DNA of 64,000 bases from Avipropionibacterium sp050157065 (GTDB lineage: Bacteria; Actinomycetota; Actinomycetes; Propionibacteriales; Propionibacteriaceae). The translations under genes were made by a program, and so were the position numbers. The stretch lies in the NCBI GenBank assembly GCA_050157065.1, contig CP189573.1. One strand, given 5' to 3'. This document shows, one piece after another, positions 9,017 through 16,876 of this stretch (within the stretch, counting starts at the first letter, position 1; the number at the start of each line of letters is the position of its first letter). The notes beneath the pieces were generated by a model that was not told where the DNA came from, searched no databases, and saw nothing but the letters and a program-made list of their open reading frames with translations.

Positions 9017-9035
9017 GAACTGCTCCTCCAAGAAG

Positions 9036-9054
9036 TTAGGTCAGCCTTACCATA
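9036..9054. promoter_or_regulatory. DtxR/IdeR iron box over the hmuO promoter
   Basis: TTAGGTCAGCCTTACCATA matches the 19-base DtxR/IdeR consensus TTAGGTTAGCCTAACCTAA at 15 of 19 positions. Its right end overlaps a TATGGT -10 hexamer for hmuO (9049-9054, minus strand), the usual position for iron-dependent repression. The GNAT gene starts 48 bases away on the other strand and could share the control. Confidence 0.8.
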
Positions 9055-9101
9055 TCAGCAGGAGCAAGCGACTGGGGCACACCGTGTGGTTGGCTGGACC
9101 G

Positions 9102-9677
9102 ATGGAGTGGGAGACACATCCGGTGACACCCGACCGATTCGACGACTTCGCCGCCGTCATCAACCCGAACGGCCGGGAAACCCACTGCTGGTGCCTGTCA
9201 CACCGGTTGCAACCGAAGCAGATCACCGAGCTCGGTGACGGCTCCCGCGAGCAGGCGATGCGGTCGCTGTGCCAGCGCGATGACCCACCCGGCGTGGTGA
9301 CGTACCACGACGGTGTCCCGGTCGGCTGGTGCAGTGTCGGGCCGCGGGCCGACATCCCCCGACTGGTGGGGTCGAAGCTGATCCGCCCGGTCGACGAGGT
9401 CGCGGTGTGGAGCATCATCTGCGTGGTGGTCCGAAGCGGTCACCGCCGCCAAGGCGTCACCGGACACCTGATCGAGGGCGCGGTGGCGCGGGCGGCCGAA
9501 CGCGGTGCGCCGGCGGTCGAGGCCTACCCGGTGGACCCGGAGGGGCGGATGGACACCACGATGGCGTTCGTCGGCACCCGGGCGATGTTCGAACGGGCCG
9601 GGTTCACGACGGTCGGGACGACGGATGCGGTGGCCAGCCGGATGCCGCGGATCGTGATGCGGCGGGACCTGGGCTGA
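9102..9677 (+). CDS. GNAT-family N-acetyltransferase
   Basis: A 191-residue acyl-CoA-dependent acetyltransferase. The core motif A is VVRSGHRRQGVTGHLIEGAVARA, where RRQGVTG corresponds to the acetyl-CoA pyrophosphate loop (Q/RxxGxG/A). The C-terminal YPVDPEG and FERAGFTTVGTT segments are typical of the subgroup that also carries the N-terminal CWCLSH element. ATG 9102 was chosen because the region upstream is the hmuO control region; no good ribosome site is visible. The substrate is unknown. It is divergent from the iron-regulated heme oxygenase and convergent with the DUF3107 gene. Confidence 0.8.
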   Translation: MEWETHPVTPDRFDDFAAVINPNGRETHCWCLSHRLQPKQITELGDGSREQAMRSLCQRDDPPGVVTYHDGVPVGWCSVGPRADIPRLVGSKLIRPVDEVAVWSIICVVVRSGHRRQGVTGHLIEGAVARAAERGAPAVEAYPVDPEGRMDTTMAFVGTRAMFERAGFTTVGTTDAVASRMPRIVMRRDLG

Positions 9678-9685
9678 CCTGGCCT

Positions 9686-9705
9686 CGTTCGACCCGGACC
9701 GAACG
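9686..9705. terminator. Hairpin in the gap between convergent genes
   Basis: CGTTCG and CGAACG form a perfect six-pair stem around an eight-base loop, filling most of the 31-base gap between the GNAT and DUF3107 genes. It could serve both strands. No T-run is present. Confidence 0.45.
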
Positions 9706-9708
9706 GCG

Positions 9709-9933
9709 TCAGACGGTGCCGAACCCGACGCGCCGGGCGTTCTCCTCACCGAACTCGACGTAGCCGATCGACTTGGCCGGGATCAGGACCTTGCGGCCAC
9801 GCTCACCGGTCAGCTCGAGCAGGCCGTCGTTCGACAGCGCCTCGGTGAGGGCCTTCGTGACCTGGTCAGGACTTTCGGTGGCCTCGATGACGACCTCACG
9901 ATTGATGTGCTGCACCCCGACCTTGATCTCCAC
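9709..9933 (-). CDS. DUF3107 family protein
   Basis: A 74-residue protein that I recognise as the actinobacterial DUF3107 family. It begins MEIKVGVQHINREVVIE, continues with a helix (SPDQVTKALTEAL) and ends with a strand containing VLIPAKSIGYVEFGEE and RRVGFG. The fold is a small alpha/beta unit; its biochemical role is unknown. Translation starts at GTG 9933, with GAGGAG ahead. It is a single gene with its own short upstream region and converges on the acetyltransferase gene. Confidence 0.85.
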   Translation of the reverse strand: MEIKVGVQHINREVVIEATESPDQVTKALTEALSNDGLLELTGERGRKVLIPAKSIGYVEFGEENARRVGFGTV

Positions 9934-10065
9934 GCCTGTGTCTCCTCGGTTCGATCCTCACGCGACGGCCGTTCGGTCGTCAGCGTCCAATGTGCCACAA
10001 CGCCCAACTGCCGCCGACGGCCGGCTCGACGATTGGTCCGAAGCGCCGGGGGACCGTCGGGTACG

Positions 10066-11250
10066 TCAGGTTGCCGCAACCGGCGCCACCCAGGCGGCCC
10101 GATCGGCCGCGCTCTGCTCGATGGCGGCCAGCAGGTGCTGCAGCCGGGCGCCCTCGGAGAACCCCGGCGTGGGGTCCTCGCCGGCCGCGATCGCCGACAG
10201 GAAGTCGTAGGCCTGGTTGACGAACCCGTGCTCGTAGCCGAGGCCGTGGCCGGGCGGCCACCATGCGGCGACGTACGGATGGTCGGGCTGGGTGACCTGG
10301 ATGCGGCTGAACCCGGCCCGATCACCGAGTGAGTCGTCGTAGTACTCCAGGAAGTTCATGTCCTCGAAGTTGAACGCCAGGGTCCCGGCGGACCCGTTCA
10401 CCTCGAGCGCGATGTGGTTGCGACGCCCCGTGGCGAAACGGGTGGCCTCGAAGGTGCACAGGGCGCCCTGGTCGGTCCGGGCCAGGGCGACCATCGCGTC
10501 GTCGACGGTGACCTCGCCGGTACCGGCGCCGCCGGTCGCGCCGAGCTTGCCGCCGGCACCACCGATCGCCTCCTCCAGCGGACGCCGCTTGACGAACGTC
10601 TCGGTCTGCGCGGCGACCCCGGTCACCCGGTGCCCGGTGGTGAACTGGGCCATGTCGAGGATGTGCGCGCCGATGTCACCGAGGGCGCCGGAGCCGGCCT
10701 TGTCGCGTTGCAGCCGCCACACCAGGGGGAACTCGGGGTCGGCGATCCAGTCCTGCAGGTAGCGCCCCCGGATGTGGCGGATCGTCCCGACCGCCCCCTC
10801 GTCGATCAGCTGCTTCATCAGGGCGACCGCCGGCACCCGCCGGTAGGTGAAGCCGACCATCGCCCTGGTGCCGTCCGCCCGCGCGGCGTCGGCCGCGGCC
10901 GCCATCGCGTCGGCCTCGGCGACGGTGTTGGCGAGCGGCTTCTCACACAGCACGTGCTTGCCGGCTGCCAGAGCGGCGATCGCGATCTCGGCGTGGGTGT
11001 CGCCAGGGGTGCAGATGTCGACGACGTCGATGTCGTCGCGGGTCACCACCTCGCGCCAGTCGGTCGCGGTCCGTTGCCAGCCCAGGGTCTCGGCGGCAGC
11101 GGCGACCGCGTCGGCGTCCCTGCCGACCAACGTGCTCATCTCGGGCACCAGGTCAAGGTCGAAGAACCGGTGGACGTTGCGCCAGGCCTGGGAGTGGGCG
11201 GCGCCCATGAAGGCGTAGCCGATCATGGCGATGCGGGCTCGGGAAGACAT
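10066..11250 (-). CDS. Gfo/Idh/MocA-family NAD(P)-dependent oxidoreductase 1
   Basis: A 394-residue sugar or inositol dehydrogenase-like protein. The N-terminal Rossmann fold has IAMIGYAFMGAAHSQAW (a GxxxxG-type dinucleotide loop), the hallmark EKP lysine motif lies in HVLCEKPLANT (near 98-108), and the C-terminal substrate domain contains DIGAHILDMAQF with the catalytic-type His. A glycine-rich insert (near 230-250) interrupts the second domain. ATG 11250 has AAAGGGA upstream. It begins 12 bases after a second family member on the same strand, so the three genes from the ThuA-like protein onward form one unit, probably oxidising a sugar or polyol. Confidence 0.88.
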   Translation of the reverse strand: MSSRARIAMIGYAFMGAAHSQAWRNVHRFFDLDLVPEMSTLVGRDADAVAAAAETLGWQRTATDWREVVTRDDIDVVDICTPGDTHAEIAIAALAAGKHVLCEKPLANTVAEADAMAAAADAARADGTRAMVGFTYRRVPAVALMKQLIDEGAVGTIRHIRGRYLQDWIADPEFPLVWRLQRDKAGSGALGDIGAHILDMAQFTTGHRVTGVAAQTETFVKRRPLEEAIGGAGGKLGATGGAGTGEVTVDDAMVALARTDQGALCTFEATRFATGRRNHIALEVNGSAGTLAFNFEDMNFLEYYDDSLGDRAGFSRIQVTQPDHPYVAAWWPPGHGLGYEHGFVNQAYDFLSAIAAGEDPTPGFSEGARLQHLLAAIEQSAADRAAWVAPVAAT

Positions 11251-11262
11251 CGGGTGTCCCTT

Positions 11263-12387
11263 TCAGGCTTCGGTCGGGCTGACACCGTACGGAACGGCAT
11301 CAGGTCGGTCACAGGTGGTACGCACGGGGACGCTGCTGCCGGACCGGCTCGAGGTGGCGATGCCCTCCATCACCTCGTGCACGTGCAGCGCCAATTCCGC
11401 GCTCTGCCGGTGCGGACGCCCTTGGGCGATGGCGCGGACCATGTCGGACAGGCCGTGACCGCGGCCCGCGTCGACGTACCCGGCGGACGGCTCGAGCACG
11501 CTGAAACCGGGCTCCCCGGCCACGCCCAGGCCGACCTCACCGTCGAACTGGTTGGGATCGGGTACGGCCAAGGTGGCGTCGGTGCCGTACACCTCGATGG
11601 TCGGCAGTCGGCTCGCCTGGACGTCGAAGCTCATCACCAGGGTGGACAGCACACCGGAGGCGTGTGTCAGCAGTGCGGTCACGTGGGTGTCGACCTCGAC
11701 CGGCAGTCGATCACCGGCACGTGGTGCGCCGGGTGGCACGATCCGTTCGGTCCGCAGGTGCGAGCCGCGACCCGACACCGACTCGATCGGGCCGAGCAGG
11801 GTCACGAGCGCGGTCAGGTAGTAGACGCCCATGTCGAGCAGGGGGCCACCGCCGGCCGCGTAGTAGAACCCCGGATTGGGGTGCCACCCCTCGTGGCCGG
11901 GGGAGGTCATGAACGCGGTCGCGGCGATCGGGAGGCCGATCCGACCGCTGTCGATGGCGTGGCGTGCGGTCTGGATGCCGGTGCCCAGCACGGTGTCCGG
12001 GGCCGCCCCGAGCCGACGCCCGACACGGTTTGCCGCTGTCACCAGGTCCGCCGCCTCAGCCAGCCCCAGGCCGAGCGGCTTCTCCTGGTAGACGTGCTTG
12101 CCGGCCTGCAGGGCGGCGCTGCTGACCGGCACGTGTTGGGCCGGGACGGTCAGGTTCAGCACCACGTCGATGTCGGGATCAGCCAGCAGGGCCTCAAGGC
12201 TGCGGATCGGTACGTGGTGCTCGTCGGCGACCCGCCGGGCGGCCTCCTCGGAGAGGTCGCACACTGCGGCGAGTTCGAGGTTGGGCAGGTCGGCCAGCCG
12301 GACCAGGTAGTTGGCGGAGATGTTGCCGCACCCGACCAGCCCGATCCGCGCGGGTCCGGACGACCCCGGGCTTCCACTCCCGATCAT
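11263..12387 (-). CDS. Gfo/Idh/MocA-family NAD(P)-dependent oxidoreductase 2
   Basis: A 374-residue paralogue-type oxidoreductase. It has the Rossmann loop IGLVGCGNISANYL (near residues 14-27), the EKP motif in HVYQEKPLGLG, and DMGVYYLTALVTLLG in the second domain with a Tyr in place of the usual His-containing motif. The start ATG 12387 overlaps the ThuA-like stop by four bases (ATGA); a much longer reading frame upstream of it is only an antisense-free extension and was discarded. Pairs of Gfo/Idh proteins with ThuA-like partners are common in sugar catabolic operons, where they may perform sequential keto-sugar reactions. The substrate is not known. Confidence 0.88.
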   Translation of the reverse strand: MIGSGSPGSSGPARIGLVGCGNISANYLVRLADLPNLELAAVCDLSEEAARRVADEHHVPIRSLEALLADPDIDVVLNLTVPAQHVPVSSAALQAGKHVYQEKPLGLGLAEAADLVTAANRVGRRLGAAPDTVLGTGIQTARHAIDSGRIGLPIAATAFMTSPGHEGWHPNPGFYYAAGGGPLLDMGVYYLTALVTLLGPIESVSGRGSHLRTERIVPPGAPRAGDRLPVEVDTHVTALLTHASGVLSTLVMSFDVQASRLPTIEVYGTDATLAVPDPNQFDGEVGLGVAGEPGFSVLEPSAGYVDAGRGHGLSDMVRAIAQGRPHRQSAELALHVHEVMEGIATSSRSGSSVPVRTTCDRPDAVPYGVSPTEA

Positions 12388-13151
12388 GCCGCGAGCTCCC
12401 GGGCGGCCCACACCAGGCCACGTTGGATGATCAACTGCACGTCGGGGTGGCGCAGTACGTCGAGGCTGTGTCCCGGTGTCGCCACGAAGATGCGACCCTT
12501 GCCCCACTGCCGGGTCCAGATCGCCGGGGAGGTCACCTCGCGGTGCCACGGGTCGCCGTCGCGGACCCGCTGGGTGGTGGTGGCCAGCACGTCGACGTAG
12601 TCGTCGGCGAGCACCCAGTACTGCTCGGTGGTGAGCTCGAAGTCGTTGATCCCGGCCATGATCGGGTGGTCGGCGGCACCGGGTACGGGGTTGATCGTGT
12701 GTCGGACGAAGTTGTCGCTCTCCTCGCCGATCCGCTCGGCTTCCGGCTTCGGCGGATGGCACGCGAACTGTCCGCCCACCAGGTGCAGGTAGTCGGAGCA
12801 CTCTCGGTACGAGTCGGCGATCCCGCCGTGCCATCCGGCCAGGCCGGTGCCCGCGGCGACGGCTGCGCGCAGTCCCGTGAACTGGTCGCCGGTGATGGAA
12901 CTCATCGTCACGCACTGGACGACCAGGTCGACCTGTGCCATCAGTTCCGGGTCCGCGTACGGGGCAGGTGAGTCGTGGACGTCGACGACGAAGCCGTTCT
13001 CCGCCAGGTGGGGGATGAACATGTCGGTGGCCTCGACCGGCTGGTGGCCCTCCCAGCCGCCGCGGACCACGAGCGCCCGGCGTGCCCCGTGCCCGTCAGG
13101 ATCCCTCGTCCTGCCAGGACCGGGTGTCGTCGCTTCGAATGGGGATGGCAC
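12384..13151 (-). CDS. ThuA-like domain protein (class I glutamine amidotransferase fold)
   Basis: A 255-residue ThuA-like protein, a family first named from trehalose utilisation. Typical segments are ALVVRGGWEGHQPVEATD near the N-terminus, GTGLAGWHGGIADS in the middle (the position of the nucleophile elbow in related amidotransferases), HPIMAGI, and the closing GHSLDVLRHPDVQLI. GTG 13151 was chosen, with GGAGG seven bases ahead. It heads the three-gene minus-strand unit with two Gfo/Idh oxidoreductases and is divergent from xylA. The family has a role in disaccharide or keto-sugar metabolism, but the reaction is not established. Confidence 0.85.
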   Translation of the reverse strand: MPSPFEATTPGPGRTRDPDGHGARRALVVRGGWEGHQPVEATDMFIPHLAENGFVVDVHDSPAPYADPELMAQVDLVVQCVTMSSITGDQFTGLRAAVAAGTGLAGWHGGIADSYRECSDYLHLVGGQFACHPPKPEAERIGEESDNFVRHTINPVPGAADHPIMAGINDFELTTEQYWVLADDYVDVLATTTQRVRDGDPWHREVTSPAIWTRQWGKGRIFVATPGHSLDVLRHPDVQLIIQRGLVWAARELAA

Positions 13152-13186
13152 CAGTGCCTCCAGGGTCGGGTTCGCTTCCAGGACTT

Positions 13187-13284
13187 TGTTTCGCCGCAGC
13201 GCAATCTATGAGCGGGGGGCGGGGGCGTCAACCCCCGCGGACCGACCATTGACCGCGGTTCGGGCAACCGATATGTTTCGATGC
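13187..13284. promoter_or_regulatory. Divergent control region thuA-like / xylA with a repeated motif
   Basis: The 179-base gap between the divergent genes holds two copies of TGTTTCGNNGC in the same orientation, at 13187-13197 and 13274-13284, one close to each promoter side. They could be sites of a shared sugar regulator. No regulator gene lies in the gap, and clear -35/-10 pairs were not found. Confidence 0.35.
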
Positions 13285-13330
13285 CGAACTAATGCGTGAT
13301 CCGACCAGCTGACCGATCCGATGGAGTGAC

Positions 13331-14509
13331 ATGAGCCGGCAACCCACCAAGGAAGACAAGTTCTCGTTCGGACTCTGGACGGTGGGGTGGCCGGCGGCCG
13401 ACCCGTTCGGACTGCCGACCCGACCGGTGCTCGACCCGTGGGAGTACGCGACCCGGCTGGCCGAGCTCGGGGCGTACGCGATCACCTTCCACGACAACGA
13501 CGTCTTCGACTTCGACGCCGACGCTGCCACGCGGTCCGCCCGGGTCGGTGAGCTCGTTCGGGCGTGCGAGGCTGCCGGCCTGGTGATCGAGATGGTCACC
13601 ACCAACACCTTCACCCACCCGATCTTCAAGGACGGCGGCCTCACCTCCAACGATCGTGGGGTCCGACGCTTCGGGTTGCGCAAGATCCTGCAGGCGGTTG
13701 ACCTCGCGGCCGAGGTCGGTGCCACCACCTTTGTGATGTGGGGCGGCAGGGAAGGTGCGGAGTACGACGGCTCGAAGGACCTGTACGGGGCGTTCGAGCG
13801 CTACAAGGAGGGACTCGACACCGTCGCGGCGTACATCAAGGAGCAGGGCCACGACCTGCGCATCGGGCTGGAGCCGAAGCCGAACGAACCCCGCGGCGAC
13901 ATCCTGCTGCCGACGGTCGGCCACGCCCTGGCGATGATCGCCGAGCTGGAGCACGGCGACATCGTGGGGCTGAACCCCGAGACCGGACACGAGCAGATGG
14001 CGAACCTCAACTACACCCACGCGATCGCGCAGGCGCTGTGGAGCGACAAGCTGTTCCACATCGACCTGAACGGCCAACGGGGGTTGAAGTACGACCAGGA
14101 CCTGGTGTTCGGCCACGGGGACCTGTTGTCGGCCTTCTTCACCGTCGACCTGCTGGAGAACGGGTTCCCGGGCAACCCCGACGCGCCGCGCTACACCGGG
14201 CCGCGGCACTTCGACTACAAGCCGTCCCGCACCGAACACCTGGCCGGGGTGTGGGAGTCGGCGAAGGCGTGCATGGGCACGTACCTGATGCTGGCCGACA
14301 AGGCTGCAGCCTTTCGTGCCGACTCCCGGGTGGCCGAGGCGATGGCGTACGCCGGGGTGGGCGAGTTGGCCAGTCCGACGCTGGCTGCAGGCGAATCAGT
14401 CACCGACTTCCTCGCCGCCGACGAGCCGTTCGACCTCGACGCCGCCGCCGAAAGGGACTACGGGTTCGTCCGACTCAACCAACTGGCGTTGGAGCACCTG
14501 GTCGGCTGA
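13331..14509 (+). CDS. xylA: Xylose isomerase
   Basis: A 392-residue class I xylose isomerase, interconverting D-xylose and D-xylulose in the cytosol. The actinobacterial signature is complete: the catalytic pair in AITFHDNDVFDF (His near 54, Asp near 57), the tryptophan segment FVMWGGREG, the metal and substrate segment GLEPKPNEPRGD (Glu and Lys), HIDLNGQRGLKYDQDL with metal-binding Asp/Asp, and HFDYKP near the C-terminus. ATG 13331 follows GGAGTGAC. The gene converges with an exported glycosidase only one base away and is close to xylulokinase, completing the standard two-step xylose entry route. Confidence 0.97.
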   Translation: MSRQPTKEDKFSFGLWTVGWPAADPFGLPTRPVLDPWEYATRLAELGAYAITFHDNDVFDFDADAATRSARVGELVRACEAAGLVIEMVTTNTFTHPIFKDGGLTSNDRGVRRFGLRKILQAVDLAAEVGATTFVMWGGREGAEYDGSKDLYGAFERYKEGLDTVAAYIKEQGHDLRIGLEPKPNEPRGDILLPTVGHALAMIAELEHGDIVGLNPETGHEQMANLNYTHAIAQALWSDKLFHIDLNGQRGLKYDQDLVFGHGDLLSAFFTVDLLENGFPGNPDAPRYTGPRHFDYKPSRTEHLAGVWESAKACMGTYLMLADKAAAFRADSRVAEAMAYAGVGELASPTLAAGESVTDFLAADEPFDLDAAAERDYGFVRLNQLALEHLVG

Positions 14510-14510
14510 C

Positions 14511-16757
14511 TCACCACCCCCACAGCCGGAGTTGCGGACGGTGTCCGACCGAGGCGCTGCGGGTGGCGAAGTTCGCCTGCCGGTCCATCTGGACGGTGTC
14601 CTCCGGAATCCGGGGGTGCTTCACCAGGACGACGGTGAACCGGTCCGCGCCGATGTCACGGACGACGTCGGTCAGGTCGAGCCGCACCGGACCGGCCGCC
14701 GGCAGCACGGTGAGCTGGCCACCGACCCACTGTTCGTCGTCGGGCGCCACGATCTGACCGTGATCGTCCAGGGCCGGGGCATTGGCCCAGGTCAGGCTCG
14801 ACTCGGCCCACCGCGACTCGGGCAGCACCATCGCCCACAGGTTCATCCCGTCATCGGTGGTGGATCCGTGGACCTGCAGCACCGCCCGAGCGATGCGGGA
14901 GGCGTCGACGTCGGCGATGTCGAAGGACAGGTAGGTCAACTCGGTCTCGCCGGACGTACTGCGCCGCACCGACAGCCGCGACCCACCCAGGGCGGTGTCG
15001 GGGCTGGCCTGGCTGATCATGGCCGCAGCCACCGCCGGCCGGGCGGGCAGCTCGGAGACCGACCGGTCGGGTACGGACAACCGCACCACGCTGTGGGCCG
15101 GCCGGGTCAGCTCGACCAGCCGCGTCCGGTTCGTGATCAGGTCGACGATGCCGCCGGACCAGCGGTCGTCGACGGCCTCGATCGCGACGGGCTCATTGCC
15201 CGGGCCCGGTCCGTGGGCAGCCAGCGTGGCCAGCAGCACCCGGAACGTCCGCGCACCGGAACCGTCCACCTGTGCGTACACGTTGTACAGGTGCCGTTCG
15301 GGATCGTACGACGCCATCGCCTTGAGGCCGGGCACCTCGTCCGGGTTCCCGGTCCCCAGCAGCGTGACACCGTTCGCCAGCGAACGGGCTTCCAACCGCA
15401 CCACCTCAGCGGCCTTGCGGGAATGGATGGTGTGGAAGGGCATCCGGTGGTCGAGGTAGTAGAACCCCGTTCCCATGGCATCCATCGGCTGGCCGCCGGA
15501 ACGCAACGAGTTCGACATCCGGAACCACACCAGCCCGTCGGCGCCGGCCGCTGTGGTGACCATCGCGATGTCACCCACCTCCCGGGCGAGCTCCATCGTG
15601 TCGAGGGTGTCCTCCATCTGCGTGAAGGCCCAGGTGTTGTGGATGTTGATCTCGGTGTAGACGACCGGGAGCCGAACGCCGGCCCAGCGCTCCATCCGAT
15701 CATGGATGGTGTCCATCTCGACCTGGTAGAAGTCCGGCGTCACGTGGAGCTTCGTGTTGTAGGAGTGGGTGTCCCACACGTCGATGATCGGGTGGTCGAC
15801 CGACCGGCCGGCGTAGTCGACGAACAGGCCCTTCAGCACCTTCTCGCCCCAGCCGATCTCGTCGTCACGGACGTCGTTGCCGTAGTAGCCGGTGGTGTCG
15901 AGGTTGGGCTCCAGGTTCTCCGGGACCTGCGCACTGCCCTCGGCGTTGGTGAGGTTCATGGTGGACCGCGTGATCACCGGGCCGTGCATCAGGGCAGTGG
16001 TCGGGCTGCCGCCGGCAGCCGACCCGTCCGCCACCGCGGCGTGCACCGCGTCGGAGGTGACGCGGAGTTGGTCCATGTAGTGATCGAGCGTCGGCAGGTT
16101 CACGCTCGTCCCCGGCACGTCGGGTTCGTTCTGGGTGCTGAAGCGGCGAACCCCGTAGGACCTGGACATGATGTGCCCCAACACGTAGTACCGCTGCCAG
16201 TCCTGCCATCTGGCCTGCCACGTTCCCGCCTTCCCCGCAGCAGTGGAACTGGCCTGCACGATCAGGTCGAAGCCGTTCGCGGCGGCGGACTCGGCAACGA
16301 ACGCGACACTGTAGGGGTTGCCTTCGGTCGGGATGTCGAGGCTGCGTTCGACGGCGGCCCAGTCGATGCCGGGGGCCTTCATCGGGTCCTCCCGCAGCGC
16401 GGCGACGTGTGCCTCGAACGATGCCAGGTCGGTGACGTCCTCGCCCGGGTCCACGTCGAGCACGTACCGGGCCGGCTGCACCCACACCCGGGCCATGTTG
16501 ACCCGGGCGTAACGCAACCACGAGGTGGTGTTCCCGCCGCGGTAGTACTCGGCCAGCCCGAGCCCGGTGTGGGGCATCCCGGGTCGGGTGTCGCCGGTGA
16601 ACCGGATCGGTCGCGAGGCCGCATGGGCCGGAACCGTCGCAGTCGGGCCGAGTGCTGCCGCACCGACCGACAGGGCGGCACCGCCGGCCAGGACGGTCCG
16701 CCGCTTGACGGCGGTGGAGTCGGACTTCTCTGGTGGGGCAGGATTGGGGATGTCCAC
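14511..16757 (-). CDS. TAT-exported glycoside hydrolase (clan A barrel) with C-terminal DNRLRE-type module
   Basis: A 748-residue exported enzyme. After GTG 16757 (GAAGG upstream) comes a twin-arginine signal VKRRTVLAGG with hydrophobic run and AHA cleavage site (near residue 45). The barrel domain has RRFSTQNEPDVPG, where Glu near 210 fits the clan GH-A acid/base, and LPVVYTEINIHNTW, where Glu near 368 fits the nucleophile. A beta-sandwich follows, and residues of about 590-748 resemble the DNRLRE/CBM96 module (LSFDIADVDASRIARAVLQV, SLTWANAP). The likely role is cleavage of a xylose-containing or other plant polysaccharide, given xylA and xylB on either side. The GH family number was not assigned. 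Confidence 0.78.
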   Translation of the reverse strand: MDIPNPAPPEKSDSTAVKRRTVLAGGAALSVGAAALGPTATVPAHAASRPIRFTGDTRPGMPHTGLGLAEYYRGGNTTSWLRYARVNMARVWVQPARYVLDVDPGEDVTDLASFEAHVAALREDPMKAPGIDWAAVERSLDIPTEGNPYSVAFVAESAAANGFDLIVQASSTAAGKAGTWQARWQDWQRYYVLGHIMSRSYGVRRFSTQNEPDVPGTSVNLPTLDHYMDQLRVTSDAVHAAVADGSAAGGSPTTALMHGPVITRSTMNLTNAEGSAQVPENLEPNLDTTGYYGNDVRDDEIGWGEKVLKGLFVDYAGRSVDHPIIDVWDTHSYNTKLHVTPDFYQVEMDTIHDRMERWAGVRLPVVYTEINIHNTWAFTQMEDTLDTMELAREVGDIAMVTTAAGADGLVWFRMSNSLRSGGQPMDAMGTGFYYLDHRMPFHTIHSRKAAEVVRLEARSLANGVTLLGTGNPDEVPGLKAMASYDPERHLYNVYAQVDGSGARTFRVLLATLAAHGPGPGNEPVAIEAVDDRWSGGIVDLITNRTRLVELTRPAHSVVRLSVPDRSVSELPARPAVAAAMISQASPDTALGGSRLSVRRSTSGETELTYLSFDIADVDASRIARAVLQVHGSTTDDGMNLWAMVLPESRWAESSLTWANAPALDDHGQIVAPDDEQWVGGQLTVLPAAGPVRLDLTDVVRDIGADRFTVVLVKHPRIPEDTVQMDRQANFATRSASVGHRPQLRLWGW

Positions 16758-16813
16758 GATGACGCCTTCGTCTTGGGGGAATGGCGCGGCACCGCGCCAC
16801 GCTTGGCAGGCTA

Positions 16814-16833
16814 ACAGCGTTGTGCAACCGTGT
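16814..16833. promoter_or_regulatory. Imperfect dyad between glycosidase and xylB (candidate operator)
   Basis: ACAGCGTTGTGCAACCGTGT is symmetric at 7 of 10 positions per arm (ACA..GTTG / CAAC..TGT) and lies in the middle of the 119-base divergent gap. It is a plausible repressor site controlling both genes; no regulator gene is adjacent. Confidence 0.4.
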
Positions 16834-16876
16834 ACATCCATCAGCGGGAACGAGCTCACCGAGGAGGACCGGGACC

